Source: Haematococcus lacustris (taxonomy: Eukaryota > Chlorophyta > Chlorophyceae > Chlamydomonadales > Haematococcaceae). Taken from it: a DNA stretch of 64,000 bases. The position numbers were made by a program, and so were the translations under genes. Location: NCBI GenBank assembly GCA_030144725.1, contig JASKMD010000019.1, positions 849,310 through 913,309 of the forward strand. The letters run 5' to 3'. Below, piece by piece: positions 20,859 through 33,252 of this stretch (its first letter is position 1; each line of letters opens with the position of its first letter). The notes below the pieces were generated by a model, which was not told the origin of the DNA, did not search any database, and worked only from the letters and a program-made list of their open reading frames with translations.

Positions 20859-23195
20859 CTTTTCTTTGTTTATGGAGGAGCATTACAAGAGAGTGAGAGT
20901 GACTAAAGAAAAGAAGAAAAGAGAAGACTATAACAAACAAGGTTCCCCCACACACGATCCCCAAGCACCCCACCCAAACACAGCGGTCCACACACCCCAA
21001 GCAAAGGTCCACACAGCCCATGCAACCCCCTCCCTTGGACAACGTCAAGACACTCCCCCACACCAACGCCCTCCACCCTAGCTCTACTCACCTCCCCAGA
21101 CCCTCCCCACAAACTACCCACACGAGCCTAAGCCCAGCCCCTCGACCTGAAGCCTTAAACCCTACCCCCAGCACTCGAACCAAGACCACCTAAGCCCCCG
21201 GTCCCCTGACACCCAGTCAAACCCCCGAGGCCTAGCCCACCCCACCCAAAGAACGCACGAAGCCCCCAGCAGCAACCCTGCAGCTCAGGCTGGCTCGACG
21301 GGAAAGGGGACGGGCCACTGCAAGGAGAGGCGAACAAACAGCTCTCCCCCCCCTGCGCCCTGCCCTCCCCGTACACGTCCAGCACCCACTCCCAGGCTGG
21401 GGCCACGGCGGGGCAGGTCATGAAGGCGTGGGTTAGAGTCTCCAGGGGCCCCGGCTGGCAGAAGCGGCAAGCGGACGAGCCCGGGGCAGCCGTACCCTTG
21501 AGGATGTGGCCCCACAAAGCCCCCACCATGAGGCTGGCGTGAAGCACCCGCCAGGCCACGATGACATGCTCCCGGCGGAGGGTGGGGTCTAGCAGCTCCT
21601 TCCACACCTTCGCACACGGCTGGCCCGCCTGAACACCCACAGCCAGCTGGTCCACCGTGTCGGCCCGCGGGGCGGGCTGAGCAACTGGATGCCTGCCCCC
21701 ACGCCGCTGGTGGGCCTCCAGCTGCCGCTCAGCCCGCTGGGCCGCCCTCATCTGCGGCGAGGGTCGCTGGTGCGCCCTGGCGGAGGTGTCCAGCCAGCGA
21801 GGCGGCTGGCTGCCCTGCACCTCCTCGGGGAGCCGCTCCTCCACATCCCTGCCCTGCTGGTCCCGCTCCCCCGCTGCCCCCTGGCCTGCCACCTGCTGCG
21901 CGCTGGCCTCCCACTTGAGCTCCAGCTCCCTTAGGGCTCCATCAGCCACCGCTGCCACCTCCGGTCCACCCGCTGCCCAGGGGGGGCGCACACCCCTCAG
22001 CGCAGGCCACAGGCCCCCACTGGGTGGGTAGAGGGGGTCGGCACTGACGCGCTGGAGCTGGTGGAGGCGCACCCTGGCATGCTTGACAGAGAAGTCCAGC
22101 AGGGTGGTGGTGCCCATGCCCCACACCTGAGGGTCCAACTGCAGGTGAGCCCAGGGGCCCAAGCGCCACTCCTCCTTAGGCCAGGTGCCAGGCCCCTCGT
22201 CAGCTGGGTCGGCAGCCTGCCCTCCTGCCCCGCCCCCTGCTCCTCTACGCCCTCCACCTCCTCCACGCCCTCCCCCCCTGCCACCGCCCCGCTTCCTTGC
22301 CCGCCCCCCTCCCCTGCCCCCCCCCTGGCTACTCCTTGATCCTGCCCCTGAGCCTGCTCCAGTGAGAGGGGGGGGCGGTGGGGTCGGTAATGATTTACGT
22401 GCTGAGGTTGTGGGACGGGTCTGCCAGCAGGCTGTGGGTCAGAGGCTGCCAGGGACGAACCCGGGGCGACCAGAGCTGGTGGCAGCGTAGGAGGCCGCCT
22501 TAAGAGGGACTTCCAAGTGGCGCACTGGCACCCCCGCTCGGACAGCTGGGATGACCACTCCCGGCTCCTGCTCCCCACCCTGCTCCCGCCCGTTCTGCTC
22601 TTGTCCTTGCACGGCGCCCTCCCCCACCCCACCCCTGAGCCGCTGATCGCCCTCCTGCCCCTGCCCGCCCCCGTGCTCCTGCTCGCACGCCTGCCCCTCA
22701 CCACCCCCTTTCCCCCCGTGAAACCCCCGACCTCCCCTCCCTGCCCCCTCGGGGCCAGAGCTTCCCTGATTACCCAGCCCGGGCTCTGGCTGGGTGCACG
22801 GCAGGGCTGAGCTCTTGCTCACACTCAGCGCAGGGCCCCCAGTGGCGCGAAACAGGCCCGGGGCCTCCATCACCACCTTTCCATCCTGACCCGATCGAGC
22901 ACCACGATGGCGAGGTCGTCCGCATACTCCTTGGATGGGAGCGCGGGGGCCAGGGCAGCCGTGTGCATGGCCAGAGGGTTGGAGGGGATGGTGGGGGTGC
23001 TGATGCGGCCTGCCAGCTGGAGCGAGCTGAGGTAGCTGATCAGCGGCTGGAGCACGATGCAGCAGTAGAGCGGGGAGGCCCCGCTGCCCTGCAGCAGCCC
23101 CAACGCAAGGGGAAAGCTGTTCGGTGAGGTGGCCATTGACCAGCACCTGGCTCGTGGCCCCCCGGTGCAGCAGCTGAGCCCACCGCACATGCCCC
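20859..23195 (-). repeat. Array unit 5 (2,337 bp, type B patch)
   Basis: Sister of unit 4. It has the same length, the same type-B block, and the same Arg-to-Cys-type change in the off-frame RT reading (GGGCAGCCGTG near 22955, matching 20618). Units 4 and 5 are probably the most recent duplication in the array. Confidence 0.9.
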
Positions 23196-25531
23196 CTTTT
23201 CTTTGTTTATGGAGGAGCATTACAAGAGAGTGAGAGTGACTAAAGAAAAGAAGAAAAGAGAAGACTATAACAAACAAGGTTCCCCCACACACGATCCCCA
23301 AGCACCCCACCCAAACACAGCGGTCCACACACCCCAAGCAAAGGTCCACACAGCCCATGCAACCCCCTCCCTTGGACAACGTCAAGACACTCCCCCACAC
23401 CAACGCCCTCCACCCTAGCTCTACTCACCTCCCCAGACCCTCCCCACAAACTACCCACACGAGCCTAAGCCCAGCCCCTCGACCTGAAGCCTTAAACCCT
23501 ACCCCCAGCACTCGAACCAAGACCACCTAAGCCCCCGGTCCCCTGACACCCAGTCAAACCCCCGAGGCCTAGCCCACCCCACCCAAAGAACGCACGAAGC
23601 CCCCAGCAGCAACCCTGCAGCTCAGGCTGGCTCGACGGGAAAGGGGACGGGCCACTGCAAGGAGAGGCGAACAAACAGCTCTCCCCCCCCTGCGCCCTGC
23701 CCTCCCCGTACACGTCCAGCACCCACTCCCAGGCTGGGGCCACGGCGGTGCAGGTCAGGAAGGCGTGGGTTAGAGTCTCCAGGCGCCCCGGCTGGCAGAA
23801 GCGGCAAGCGGACGAGCCCGGGGCAGCCGTACCCTTGAGGATGTGGCCCCACAAGGCCCCCACCATGAGGCTGGCGTGAAGCACCCGCAAGGCCACGATG
23901 ACATGCTCCCGGCGAAGGGTGGGGTCTAGCAGCTCCTTCCACACCTCAACACACGCTGACCGGCCTGAACACCCACAGCCAGCTGGTCCACGGTGTCGGC
24001 CCGGGGGGCGGGCGGAGCAATTGCCCGCCTGCCCCCACGCCGCTGCTGGCCCTCTAGCTGCCGCTCAGCCTGCTCGGCCGCCCTCATCTGCGGCGAGGGT
24101 CACTGGTGCGCCCTGGCGGAGGTGTCAAGCCAACGAGGTGGTTGGCTGCCCTGCACCTCCTCGGGGAGCCGCTCCTCCACATCCCTGCCCTGCTGTCCCG
24201 CTCCCCCGCTGCCCCCTGGCCTGCCACCTGCTGCGCGCTGGCCTCCCACTTGAGCTCCAGCTCCCTTAGGGCTCCATCAGCCACCGCTGCCACCTCCGGT
24301 CCACCCGCTGCCCAGGGGGGGCGCACACCCCTCAGCGCAGGCCACAGGCCCCCACTGGGTGGGTAGAGGGGGTCGGCACTGACGCGCTGGAGCTGGTGGA
24401 GGCGCACCCTGGCATGCTTGACAGAGAAGTCCAGCAGGGTGGTGGTGCCCATGCCCCACACCTGAGGGTCCAACTGCAGGTGAGCCCAGGGGCCCAAGCG
24501 CCACTCCTCCTTAGGCCAGGTGCCAGGCCCCTCGTCAGCTGGGTCGGCAGCCTGCCCTCCTGCCCCGCCCCCTGCTCCTCTACGCCCTCCACCTCCTCCA
24601 CGCCCTCCCCCCCTGCCACCGCCCCGCTTCCTTGCCCGCCCCCCTCCCCTGCCCCCCCCCTGGCTACTCCTTGATCCTGCCCCTGAGCCTGCTCCAGTGA
24701 GAGGGGGGGGCGGTGGGGTCGGTAATGATTTACGTGCTGAGGTTGTGGGACGGGTCTGCCAGCAGGCTGTGGGTCAGAGGCTGCCAGGGACGAACCCGGG
24801 GCGACCAGAGCTGGTGGCAGCGTAGGAGGCCGCCTTTAAGAGGGACTTCCAAGTGGCGCACTGGCACCCCCGCTCGGACAGCTGGGATGACCACTCCCGG
24901 CTCCTGCTCCCCACCCTGCTCCCGCCCGTTCTGCTCTTGTCCTTGCACGGCGCCCTCCCCCACCCCACCCCTGAGCCGCTGATCGCCCTCCTGCCCCTGC
25001 CCGCCCCCGTGCTCCTGCTCGCACGCCTGCCCCTCACCACCCCCTTTCCCCCCGTGAAACCCCCGACCTCCCCTCCCTGCCCCCTCGGGGCCAGAGCTTC
25101 CCTGATTACCCAGCCCGGGCTCTGGCTGGGTGCACGGCAGGGCTGAGCTCTTGCTCACACTCAGCGCAGGGCCCCCAGTGGCGCGAAACAGGCCCGGGGC
25201 CTCCATCACCACCTTTCCATCCTGACCCGATCGAGCACCACGATGGCGAGGTCGTCCGCATACTCCTTGGATGGGAGCGCGGGGGCCAGGGCGGCCGTGT
25301 GCATGGCCAGAGGGTTGGAGGGGATGGTGGGGGTGCTGATGCGGCCTGCCAGCTGGAGCGAGCTGAGGTAGCTGATCAGCGGCTGGAGCACGATGCAGCA
25401 GTAGAGCGGGGAGGCCCCGCTGCCCTGCAGCAGCCCCAACGCAAGGGGAAAGCTGTTCGGTGAGGTGGCCATTGACCAGCACCTGGCTCGTGGCCCCCCG
25501 GTGCAGCAGCTGAGCCCACCGCACATGCCCC
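23196..25531 (-). repeat. Array unit 6 (2,336 bp, type A)
   Basis: A complete type-A unit. One extra T near 24836 (GCCTTTAAGAGG instead of GCCTTAAGAGG) accounts for the added base and joins two reading frames into a 264-codon artefact ORF. Confidence 0.9.
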
Positions 25532-26864
25532 CTTTTCTTTGTTTATGGAGGAGCATTACAAGAGAGTGAGAGTGACTAAAGAAAAGAAGAAAAGAGAAGA
25601 CTATAACAAACAAGGTTCCCCCACACACGATCCCCAAGCACCCCACCCAAACACAGCGGTCCACACACCCCAAGCAAAGGTCCACACAGCCCATGCAACC
25701 CCCTCCCTTGGACAACGTCAAGACACTCCCCCACACCAACGCCCTCCACCCTAGCTCTACTCACCTCCCCAGACCCTCCCCACAAACTACCCACACGAGC
25801 CTAAGCCCAGCCCCTCGACCTGAAGCCTTAAACCCTACCCCCAGCACTCGAACCAAGACCACCTAAGCCCCCGGTCCCCTGACACCCAGTCAAACCCCCG
25901 AGGCCTAGCCCACCCCACCCAAAGAACGCACGAAGCCCCCAGCAGCAACCCTGCAGCTCAGGCTGGCTCGACGGGAAAGGGGACGGGCCACTGCAAGGAG
26001 AGGCGAACAAACAGCTCTCCCCCCCCTGCGCCCTGCCCTCCCCGTACACGTCCAGCACCCACTCCCAGGCTGGGGCCACGGCGGTGCAGGTCAGGAAGGC
26101 GTGGGTTAGAGTCTCCAGGCGCCCCGGCTGGCAGAAGCGGCAAGCGGACGAGCCCGGGGCAGCCGTACCCTTGAGGATGTGGCCCCACAAGGCCCCCACC
26201 ATGAGGCTGGCGTGAAGCACCCGCAAGGCCACGATGACATGCTCCCGGCGAAGGGTGGGGTCTAGCAGCTCCTTCCACACCTCAACACACGCTGACCGGC
26301 CTGAACACCCACAGCCAGCTGGTCCACGGTGTCGGCCCGGGGGGCGGGCGGAGCAATTGCCCGCCTGCCCCCACGCCGCTGCTGGCCCTCTAGCTGCCGC
26401 TCAGCCTGCTCGGCCGCCCTCATCTGCGGCGAGGGTCACTGGTGCGCCCTGGCGGAGGTGTCAAGCCAACGAGGTGGTTGGCTGCCCTGCACCTCCTCGG
26501 GGAGCCGCTCCTCCACATCCCTGCCCTGCTGTCCCGCTCCCCCGCTGCCCCCTGGCCTGCCACCTGCTGCGCGCTGGCCTCCCACTTGAGCTCCAGCTCC
26601 CTTAGGGCTCCATCAGCCACCGCTGCCACCTCCGGTCCACCCGCTGCCCAGGGGGGGCGCACACCCCTCAGCGCAGGCCACAGGCCCCCACTGGGTGGGT
26701 AGAGGGGGTCGGCACTGACGCGCTGGAGCTGGTGGAGGCGCACCCTGGCATGCTTGACAGAGAAGTCCAGCAGGGTGGTGGTGCCCATGCCCCACACCTG
26801 AGGGTCCAACTGCAGGTGAGCCCAGGGGCCCAAGCGCCACTCCTCCTTAGGCCAGGTGCCAGGC
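25532..26864 (-). repeat. Array unit 7 (type A, truncated)
   Basis: It begins with the normal A-rich junction but is cut at 26864 in the linker by the poly(T) tract of another LINE copy. This marks the right edge of the 2,335-bp array. Confidence 0.9.
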
Positions 26865-29800
26865 TTTTTTTCTTTTTTTTTTTTGGAGGAGGAACATTAC
26901 AAGAGAGTGAGAATGACTAAAGAAAAGTAGAAAAGAAAGACTACAACAAACAAGGTTCCCCATACACGATCCCCAAGCACCCCACCCAAACACAGCGGTC
27001 CACACCCAAACACAAACCCCACCCAAACACAGCGGTCCACACACCCCAAGCAAAGGTCCACACACCCCAAGCAAAGGTCCACACCCCACAAGCAACCCCC
27101 TCCCAAGGACAACGTCAAGACACTCCCCCACCCCAGCGCCCTCCCCCCTAGCTCTGCACACTTCCCTAAACCCTCCCCACAGAACTACCCACACGAGCCT
27201 AAGCCCCGCCCCTCGCCCTGAAGCCTAGAACCCTACCCCCGACGCTGAAACCAAGACCACCTAAGCCCCCGACCCCCTGACACCCAGACAACCCCCCGAA
27301 GCCGAGCCCACCCCACCCACGGAACGCCCTACGCCCCCACCAGCAACCCTGCAGCTCAGGCTGGCTCGACGGGGAAGGGGGCGGGCCACTGCAAGGAGAG
27401 GCGAACCACAAGCTCTCCCCCCCCCTGCGCCCTGCCCTCCCCCTGCCTAGGCCTCCCTGCTGCCCTCTCCTCTTCCACTCCTCCTGCCCCAACCCTCCCC
27501 TCTGACCCCTCCTGCCCTCCCCTCCGCTCCCTCCTAGGCTGCATGGCAAACCAGCCCCCCGACGCCTCGGGCCAAAGCTGGTCGAAGTGGGCAGCGTCCA
27601 GCTCCGGGTCCTTGCCCTTGAACCAGGTGGATGGCACAGCGCCGCAGAGGCCCACGCGGATGTCCCTCCCCACCCGATGCCAGTCACGCTTGACGGCCGT
27701 GGCGAGGGTGGAGATGACCTCCTCCACGACCCGCCTCCCCACCTGCTGTGGCTGCAGGGCTGTAGCGGCTCCTGAGCTGCGGAGGCGCCACACTGCGCCC
27801 AGGTAGGCCACGCGCAGCCGCAGCCACAGAAGGCTGTCGGGGGGCTGGAAGGGTGGGCCCTCGCCGCGTGTGGGGCGCCCACTGAGGAGCAGCATGGCGT
27901 CGCCTGAGGGGGGGCGGGTGCCTGTGAGGCGGCCGTACACGTCCAGCACCCACTCCCAGGCTGGGGCCACGGCGGGGCAGGTCATGAAGGCGTGGGTTAG
28001 CGTCTCCAGGGGCCCCGGCTGGCAGAAGCGGCAGGCGGACGAGCCCGGGGCAGCCGTACCCTTGAGGATGTGGCCCCACAAAGCCCCCACCATGAGGCTG
28101 GCGTGAAGCACCCGCCAGGCCACGATGACATGCTCCCGGCGGAGGGTGGGGTCTAGCAGCTCCTTCCACACCTTCGCACACGGCTGGCCCGCCTGAACAC
28201 CCACAGCCAGCTGGTCCACCGTGTCGGCCCGCGGGGCGGGCTGAGCAACTGGATGCCTGCCCCCACGCCGCTGGTGGGCCTCCAGCTGCCGCTCAGCCCG
28301 CTGGGCCGCCCTCATCTGCGGCGAGGGTCGCTGGTGCGCCCTGGCGGAGGTGTCCAGCCAGCGAGGCGGCTGGCTGCCCTGCACCTCCTCGGGGAGCCGC
28401 TCCTCCACATCCCTGCCCTGCTGGTCCCGCTCCCCCGCTGCCCCCTGGCCTGCCACCTGCTGCGCGCTGGCCTCCCACTTGAGCTCCAGCTCCCTTAGGG
28501 CTCCATCAGCCACCGCTGCCACCTCCGGTCCACCCGCTGCCCAGGGGGGGCGCACACCCCTCAGCGCAGGCCACAGGCCCCCACTGGGTGGGTAGAGGGG
28601 GTCGGCACTGACGCGCTGGAGCTGGTGGAGGCGCACCCTGGCATGCTTGACAGAGAAGTCCAGCAGGGTGGTGGTGCCCATGCCCCACACCTGAGGGTCC
28701 AACTGCAGGTGAGCCCAGGGGCCCAAGCGCCACTCCTCCTTAGGCCAGGTGCCAGGCCCCTCGTCAGCTGGGTCGGCAGCCTGCCCTCCTGCCCCGCCCC
28801 CTGCTCCTCTACGCCCTCCACCTCCTCCACGCCCTCCCCCCCTGCCACCGCCCCGCTTCCTTGCCCGCCCCCCTCCCCTGCCCCCCCCCTGGCTACTCCT
28901 TGATCCTGCCCCTGAGCCTGCTCCAGCGCCACGTGACGCTGGGCGGGTAGAGGGCGGAGGTGGGTGGCTCGCTCCTCCGGGGTCAGCCTGTAGCTGGGCT
29001 TGTTGAGCCGGGCCACCGCTGCTGGCTCCCAGGTCGCCCCCTCCTTCGCCCAGAAAGCCCCGAGGGGCCCTTGCCCTGTGGGGTCTGGAGGGTAGAGGTG
29101 GCCGTTGCGGCCCACCCAGTGGAGGGCTGGAGCAGGGGGATGCGCCGCATCACAAACCCCACCCCTGGCCCAACCCTCAGGCACTCCCACTCCGGCTGTG
29201 GCGGCTGCAGGCGGTCTACCATGCCCTGCACGGGCTCGGGGAGGCAAGCCCTGACCAGGTCCGCAGCCCAGCGGGCCTCCCCCTCAAGTTCGGGGCTGTG
29301 GAGGGCCTCCCTCAAGTGGCGGACGTGGGTCCAACCCTGCTCAGCTGCTGCCTCCCTCGCTGCTGGGTTCATGCGGACTTGCCCGTTGTACCACAGCGGC
29401 TCCGCTAGCACCGAGAAGAAGGACTGGCTAGCCGGGGGCACCGCACGGAATAGCTTGAGCTCAGCCAGGGCCGCCACGTGAGCTTGCAGCCGCGAGCTGA
29501 TGCCTCGCGAGGGGGGGGCGGTGGGGTCGGTAATGATCTACGTGCTGAGGTTGTGGGACGGGTCTGCCAGCAGGCTGTGGGTCAGAGGCTGCCAGGGACG
29601 AACCCGGGGCGACCAGAGCTGGTGGCAGCGTAGGAGGCCGCCCCAAGAGGGACTTCCAAGTGGCGCACTGGCACCCCCGCTCGGACAGCTGGGATGACCA
29701 CTCCCGGCTCCTGCTCCCCACCCTGCTCCCGCCCGTTCTGCTCTTGTCCTTGCACGGCGCCCTCCCCCACCCCACCCCTGAGCCGCTGATCGCCCTCCTG

Positions 29801-30338
29801 CCCCTGCCCGCCCCCGTGCTCCTGCTCGCACGCCTGCCCCTCACCACCCCCTTTCCCCCCGTGAAACCCCCGACCTCCCCTCCCTGCCCCCTCGGGGCCA
29901 GAGCTTCCCTGATTACCCAGCCCGGGCTCTGGCTGGGTGCACGGCAGGGCTGAGCTCTTGCTCACACTCAGCGCAGGGCCCCCAGTGGCGCGAAACAGGC
30001 CCGGGGCCTCCATCACCACCTTTCCATCCTGACCCGATCGAGCACCACGATGGCGAGGTCGTCCGCATACTCCTTGGATGGGAGCGCGGGGGCCAGGGCG
30101 GCCGTGTGCATGGCCAGAGGGTTGGAGGGGATGGTGGGGGTGCTGATGCGGCCTGCCAGCTGGAGCGAGCTGAGGTAGCTGATCAGCGGCTGGAGCACGA
30201 TGCAGCAGTAGAGCGGGGAGGCCCCGCTGCCCTGCAGCAGCCCCAACGCAAGTGGAAAGCTGTTCGGTGAGGTGGCCATTGACCAGCACCTGGCTCGTGG
30301 CCCCCCGGTGCAGCAGCTGAGCCCACCGCACATGCCCC
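26865..30338 (-). mobile_element. 5'-truncated LINE copy with true poly(A) tail
   Basis: A 20-bp T-rich tract (26865-26884) and TGTAA signal (26897-26901, minus strand) begin a copy that keeps the region after the zinc-knuckle and the 579-bp segment. It therefore predates or bypassed two of the array deletions. It still has the thumb deletion and ends at the same RT breakpoint as the array units. It looks like an intermediate between LINE A and the satellite units. Confidence 0.85.
27356..28726 (-). pseudogene. LINE C-terminal fragment (zinc-knuckle and tail)
   Basis: About 456 open codons match the last part of the LINE A protein: [20 protein letters not shown], the CCHC knuckle CRFCQPG...THAFMTC, and the C-terminal segment ending LSLQWPAPFPVEPA. 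The frame is lost upstream in the Gly/Arg-rich linker. There is no RT catalytic region in the same frame, so it is a fragment. Confidence 0.82.
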
Positions 30339-33252
30339 CTTTTCTTTGTTTATGGAGGAGCATTACAAGAGAGTGAGAGTGACTAAAGAAAAGAAGAAAA
30401 GAGAAGACTATAACAAACAAGGTTCCCCCACACACGATCCCCAAGCACCCCACCCAAACACAGCGGTCCACACACCCCAAGCAAAGGTCCACACAGCCCA
30501 TGCAACCCCCTCCCTTGGACAACGTCAAGACACTCCCCCACACCAACGCCCTCCACCCTAGCTCTACTCACCTCCCCAGACCCTCCCCACAAACTACCCA
30601 CACGAGCCTAAGCCCAGCCCCTCGACCTGAAGCCTTAAACCCTACCCCCAGCACTCGAACCAAGACCACCTAAGCCCCCGGTCCCCTGACACCCAGTCAA
30701 ACCCCCGAGGCCTAGCCCAGCCCACCCAAAGAACGCACGAAGCCCCCAGCAGCAACCCTGCAGCTCAGGCTGGCTCGACGGGAAAGGGGACGGGCCACTG
30801 CAAGGAGAGGCGAACAAACAGCTCTCCCCCCCCTGCGCCCTGCCCTCCCCGTACACGTCCAGCACCCACTCCCAGGCTGGGGCCACGGCGGTGCAGGTCA
30901 GGAAGGCGTGGGTTAGAGTCTCCAGGCGCCCCGGCTGGCAGAAGCGGCAAGCGGACGAGCCCGGGGCAGCCGTACCCTTGAGGATGTGGCCCCACAAGGC
31001 CCCCACCATGAGGCTGGCGTGAAGCACCCGCAAGGCCACGATGACATGCTCCCGGCGAAGGGTGGGGTCTAGCAGCTCCTTCCACACCTCAACACACGCT
31101 GACCGGCCTGAACACCCACAGCCAGCTGGTCCACGGTGTCGGCCCGGGGGGCGGGCGGAGCAATTGCCCGCCTGCCCCCACGCCGCTGCTGGCCCTCTAG
31201 CTGCCGCTCAGCCTGCTCGGCCGCCCTCATCTGCGGCGAGGGTCACTGGTGCGCCCTGGCGGAGGTGTCAAGCCAACGAGGTGGTTGGCTGCCCTGCACC
31301 TCCTCGGGGAGCCGCTCCTCCACATCCCTGCCCTGCTGTCCCGCTCCCCCGCTGCCCCCTGGCCTGCCACCTGCTGCGCGCTGGCCTCCCACTTGAGCTC
31401 CAGCTCCCTTAGGGCTCCATCAGCCACCGCTGCCACCTCCGGTCCACCCGCTGCCCAGGGGGGGCGCACACCCCTCAGCGCAGGCCACAGGCCCCCACTG
31501 GGTGGGTAGAGGGGGTCGGCACTGACGCGCTGGAGCTGGTGGAGGCGCACCCTGGCATGCTTGACAGAGAAGTCCAGCAGGGTGGTGGTGCCCATGCCCC
31601 ACACCTGAGGGTCCAACTGCAGGTGAGCCCAGGGGCCCAAGCGCCACTCCTCCTTAGGCCAGGTGCCAGGCCCCTCGTCAGCTGGGTCGGCAGCCTGCCC
31701 TCCTGCCCCGCCCCCTGCTCCTCTACGCCCTCCACCTCCTCCACGCCCTCCCCCCCTGCCACCGCCCCGCTTCCTTGCCCGCCCCCCTCCCCTGCCCCCC
31801 CCCTGGCTACTCCTTGATCCTGCCCCTGAGCCTGCTCCAGCGCCACGTGACGCTGGGCGGGTAGAGGGCGGAGGTGGGTGGCTCGCTCCTCCGGGGTCAG
31901 CCTGTAGCTGGGCTTGTTGAGCCGGGCCACCGCTGCTGGCTCCCAGGTCGCCCCCTCCTTCGCCCAGAAAGCCCCGAGGGGCCCTTGCCCTGTGGGGTCT
32001 GGAGGGTAGAGGTGGCCGTTGCGGCCCACCCAGTGGAGGGCTGGAGCAGGGGGATGCGCCGCATCACAAACCCCACCCCTGGCCCAACCCTCAGGCACTC
32101 CCACTCCGGCTGTGGCGGCTGCAGGCGGTCTACCATGCCCTGCCAGGGCTCGGGGAGGCAAGCCCTGACCAGGTCCGCAGCCCAGCGGGCCTCCCCCTCA
32201 AGTTCGGGGCTGTGGAGGGCCTCCCTCACGTGGCGGACGTGGGTCCAACCCTGCTCAGCTGCTGCCTCCCTCGCTGCTGGGTTCAGGCGGACTTGCCCGT
32301 TGTACCACAGCGGCTCCGCTAGCACCGAGAAGAAGGACTGGCTAGCCGGGGGCACCGCACGGAATAGCTTGAGCTCAGCCAGGGCCGCCACGTGAGCTTG
32401 CAGCCGCGAGCTGATGCCTCGCGAGGGGGGGGCGGTGGGGTCGGTAATGATCTACGTGCTGAGGTTGTGGGACGGGTCTGCCAGCAGGCTGTGGGTCAGA
32501 GGCTGCCAGGGACGAACCCGGGGCGACCAGAGCTGGTGGCAGCGTAGGAGGCCGCCCCAAGAGGGACTTCCAAGTGGCGCACTGGCACCCCCGCTCGGAC
32601 AGCTGGGATGACCACTCCCGGCTCCTGCTCCCCACCCTGCTCCCGCCCGTTCTGCTCTTGTCCTTGCACGGCGCCCTCCCCCACCCCACCCCTGAGCCGC
32701 TGATCGCCCTCCTGCCCCTGCCCGCCCCCGTGCTCCTGCTCGCACGCCTGCCCCTCACCACCCCCTTTCCCCCCGTGAAACCCCCGACCTCCCCTCCCTG
32801 CCCCCTCGGGGCCAGAGCTTCCCTGATTACCCAGCCCGGGCTCTGGCTGGGTGCACGGCAGGGCTGAGCTCTTGCTCACACTCAGCGCAGGGCCCCCAGT
32901 GGCGCGAAACAGGCCCGGGGCCTCCATCACCACCTTTCCATCCTGACCCGATCGAGCACCACGATGGCGAGGTCGTCCGCATACTCCTTGGATGGGAGCG
33001 CGGGGGCCAGGGCGGCCGTGTGCATGGCCAGAGGGTTGGAGGGGATGGTGGGGGTGCTGATGCGGCCTGCCAGCTGGAGCGAGCTGAGGTAGCTGATCAG
33101 CGGCTGGAGCACGATGCAGCAGTAGAGCGGGGAGGCCCCGCTGCCCTGCAGCAGCCCCAACGCAAGTGGAAAGCTGTTCGGTGAGGTGGCCATTGACCAG
33201 CACCTGGCTCGTGGCCCCCCGGTGCAGCAGCTGAGCCCACCGCACATGCCCC
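30339..33252 (-). repeat. 2,914-bp LINE-derived unit
   Basis: Same start and end points as the 2,335-bp units but with the 579-bp linker segment retained (about 31841-32430). Type-A knuckle region. The RT fragment has YADD near 32985 and a frameshift after VNGHLT. Confidence 0.9.

Larger units (their letters stand above)
12593..26864 (-). repeat. LINE-derived macrosatellite array, about 2,335-bp period
   Basis: The array holds one partial, five complete and one truncated head-to-tail units, all in the same orientation. Each runs from an A-rich tail with TGTAA, through a 3'UTR, a zinc-knuckle region and part of the linker, to an RT fragment with YADD. Every unit ends at the same base in the RT domain. 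Lengths are 2335, 2335, 2337, 2337 and 2336 bp. Three internal deletions relative to LINE A recur in each unit: after the zinc-knuckle, 579 bp in the linker/thumb, and about 350 bp in the thumb. Identical breakpoints mean one founder was amplified as DNA. Confidence 0.93.

Noticed and set aside
24730..25524. 264-codon ORF and many 249- or 235-codon ORFs repeated in each array unit
   Set aside because: Off-frame readings of the GC-rich RT and linker sequence. They repeat only because the unit repeats and contain no conserved motif in that frame.
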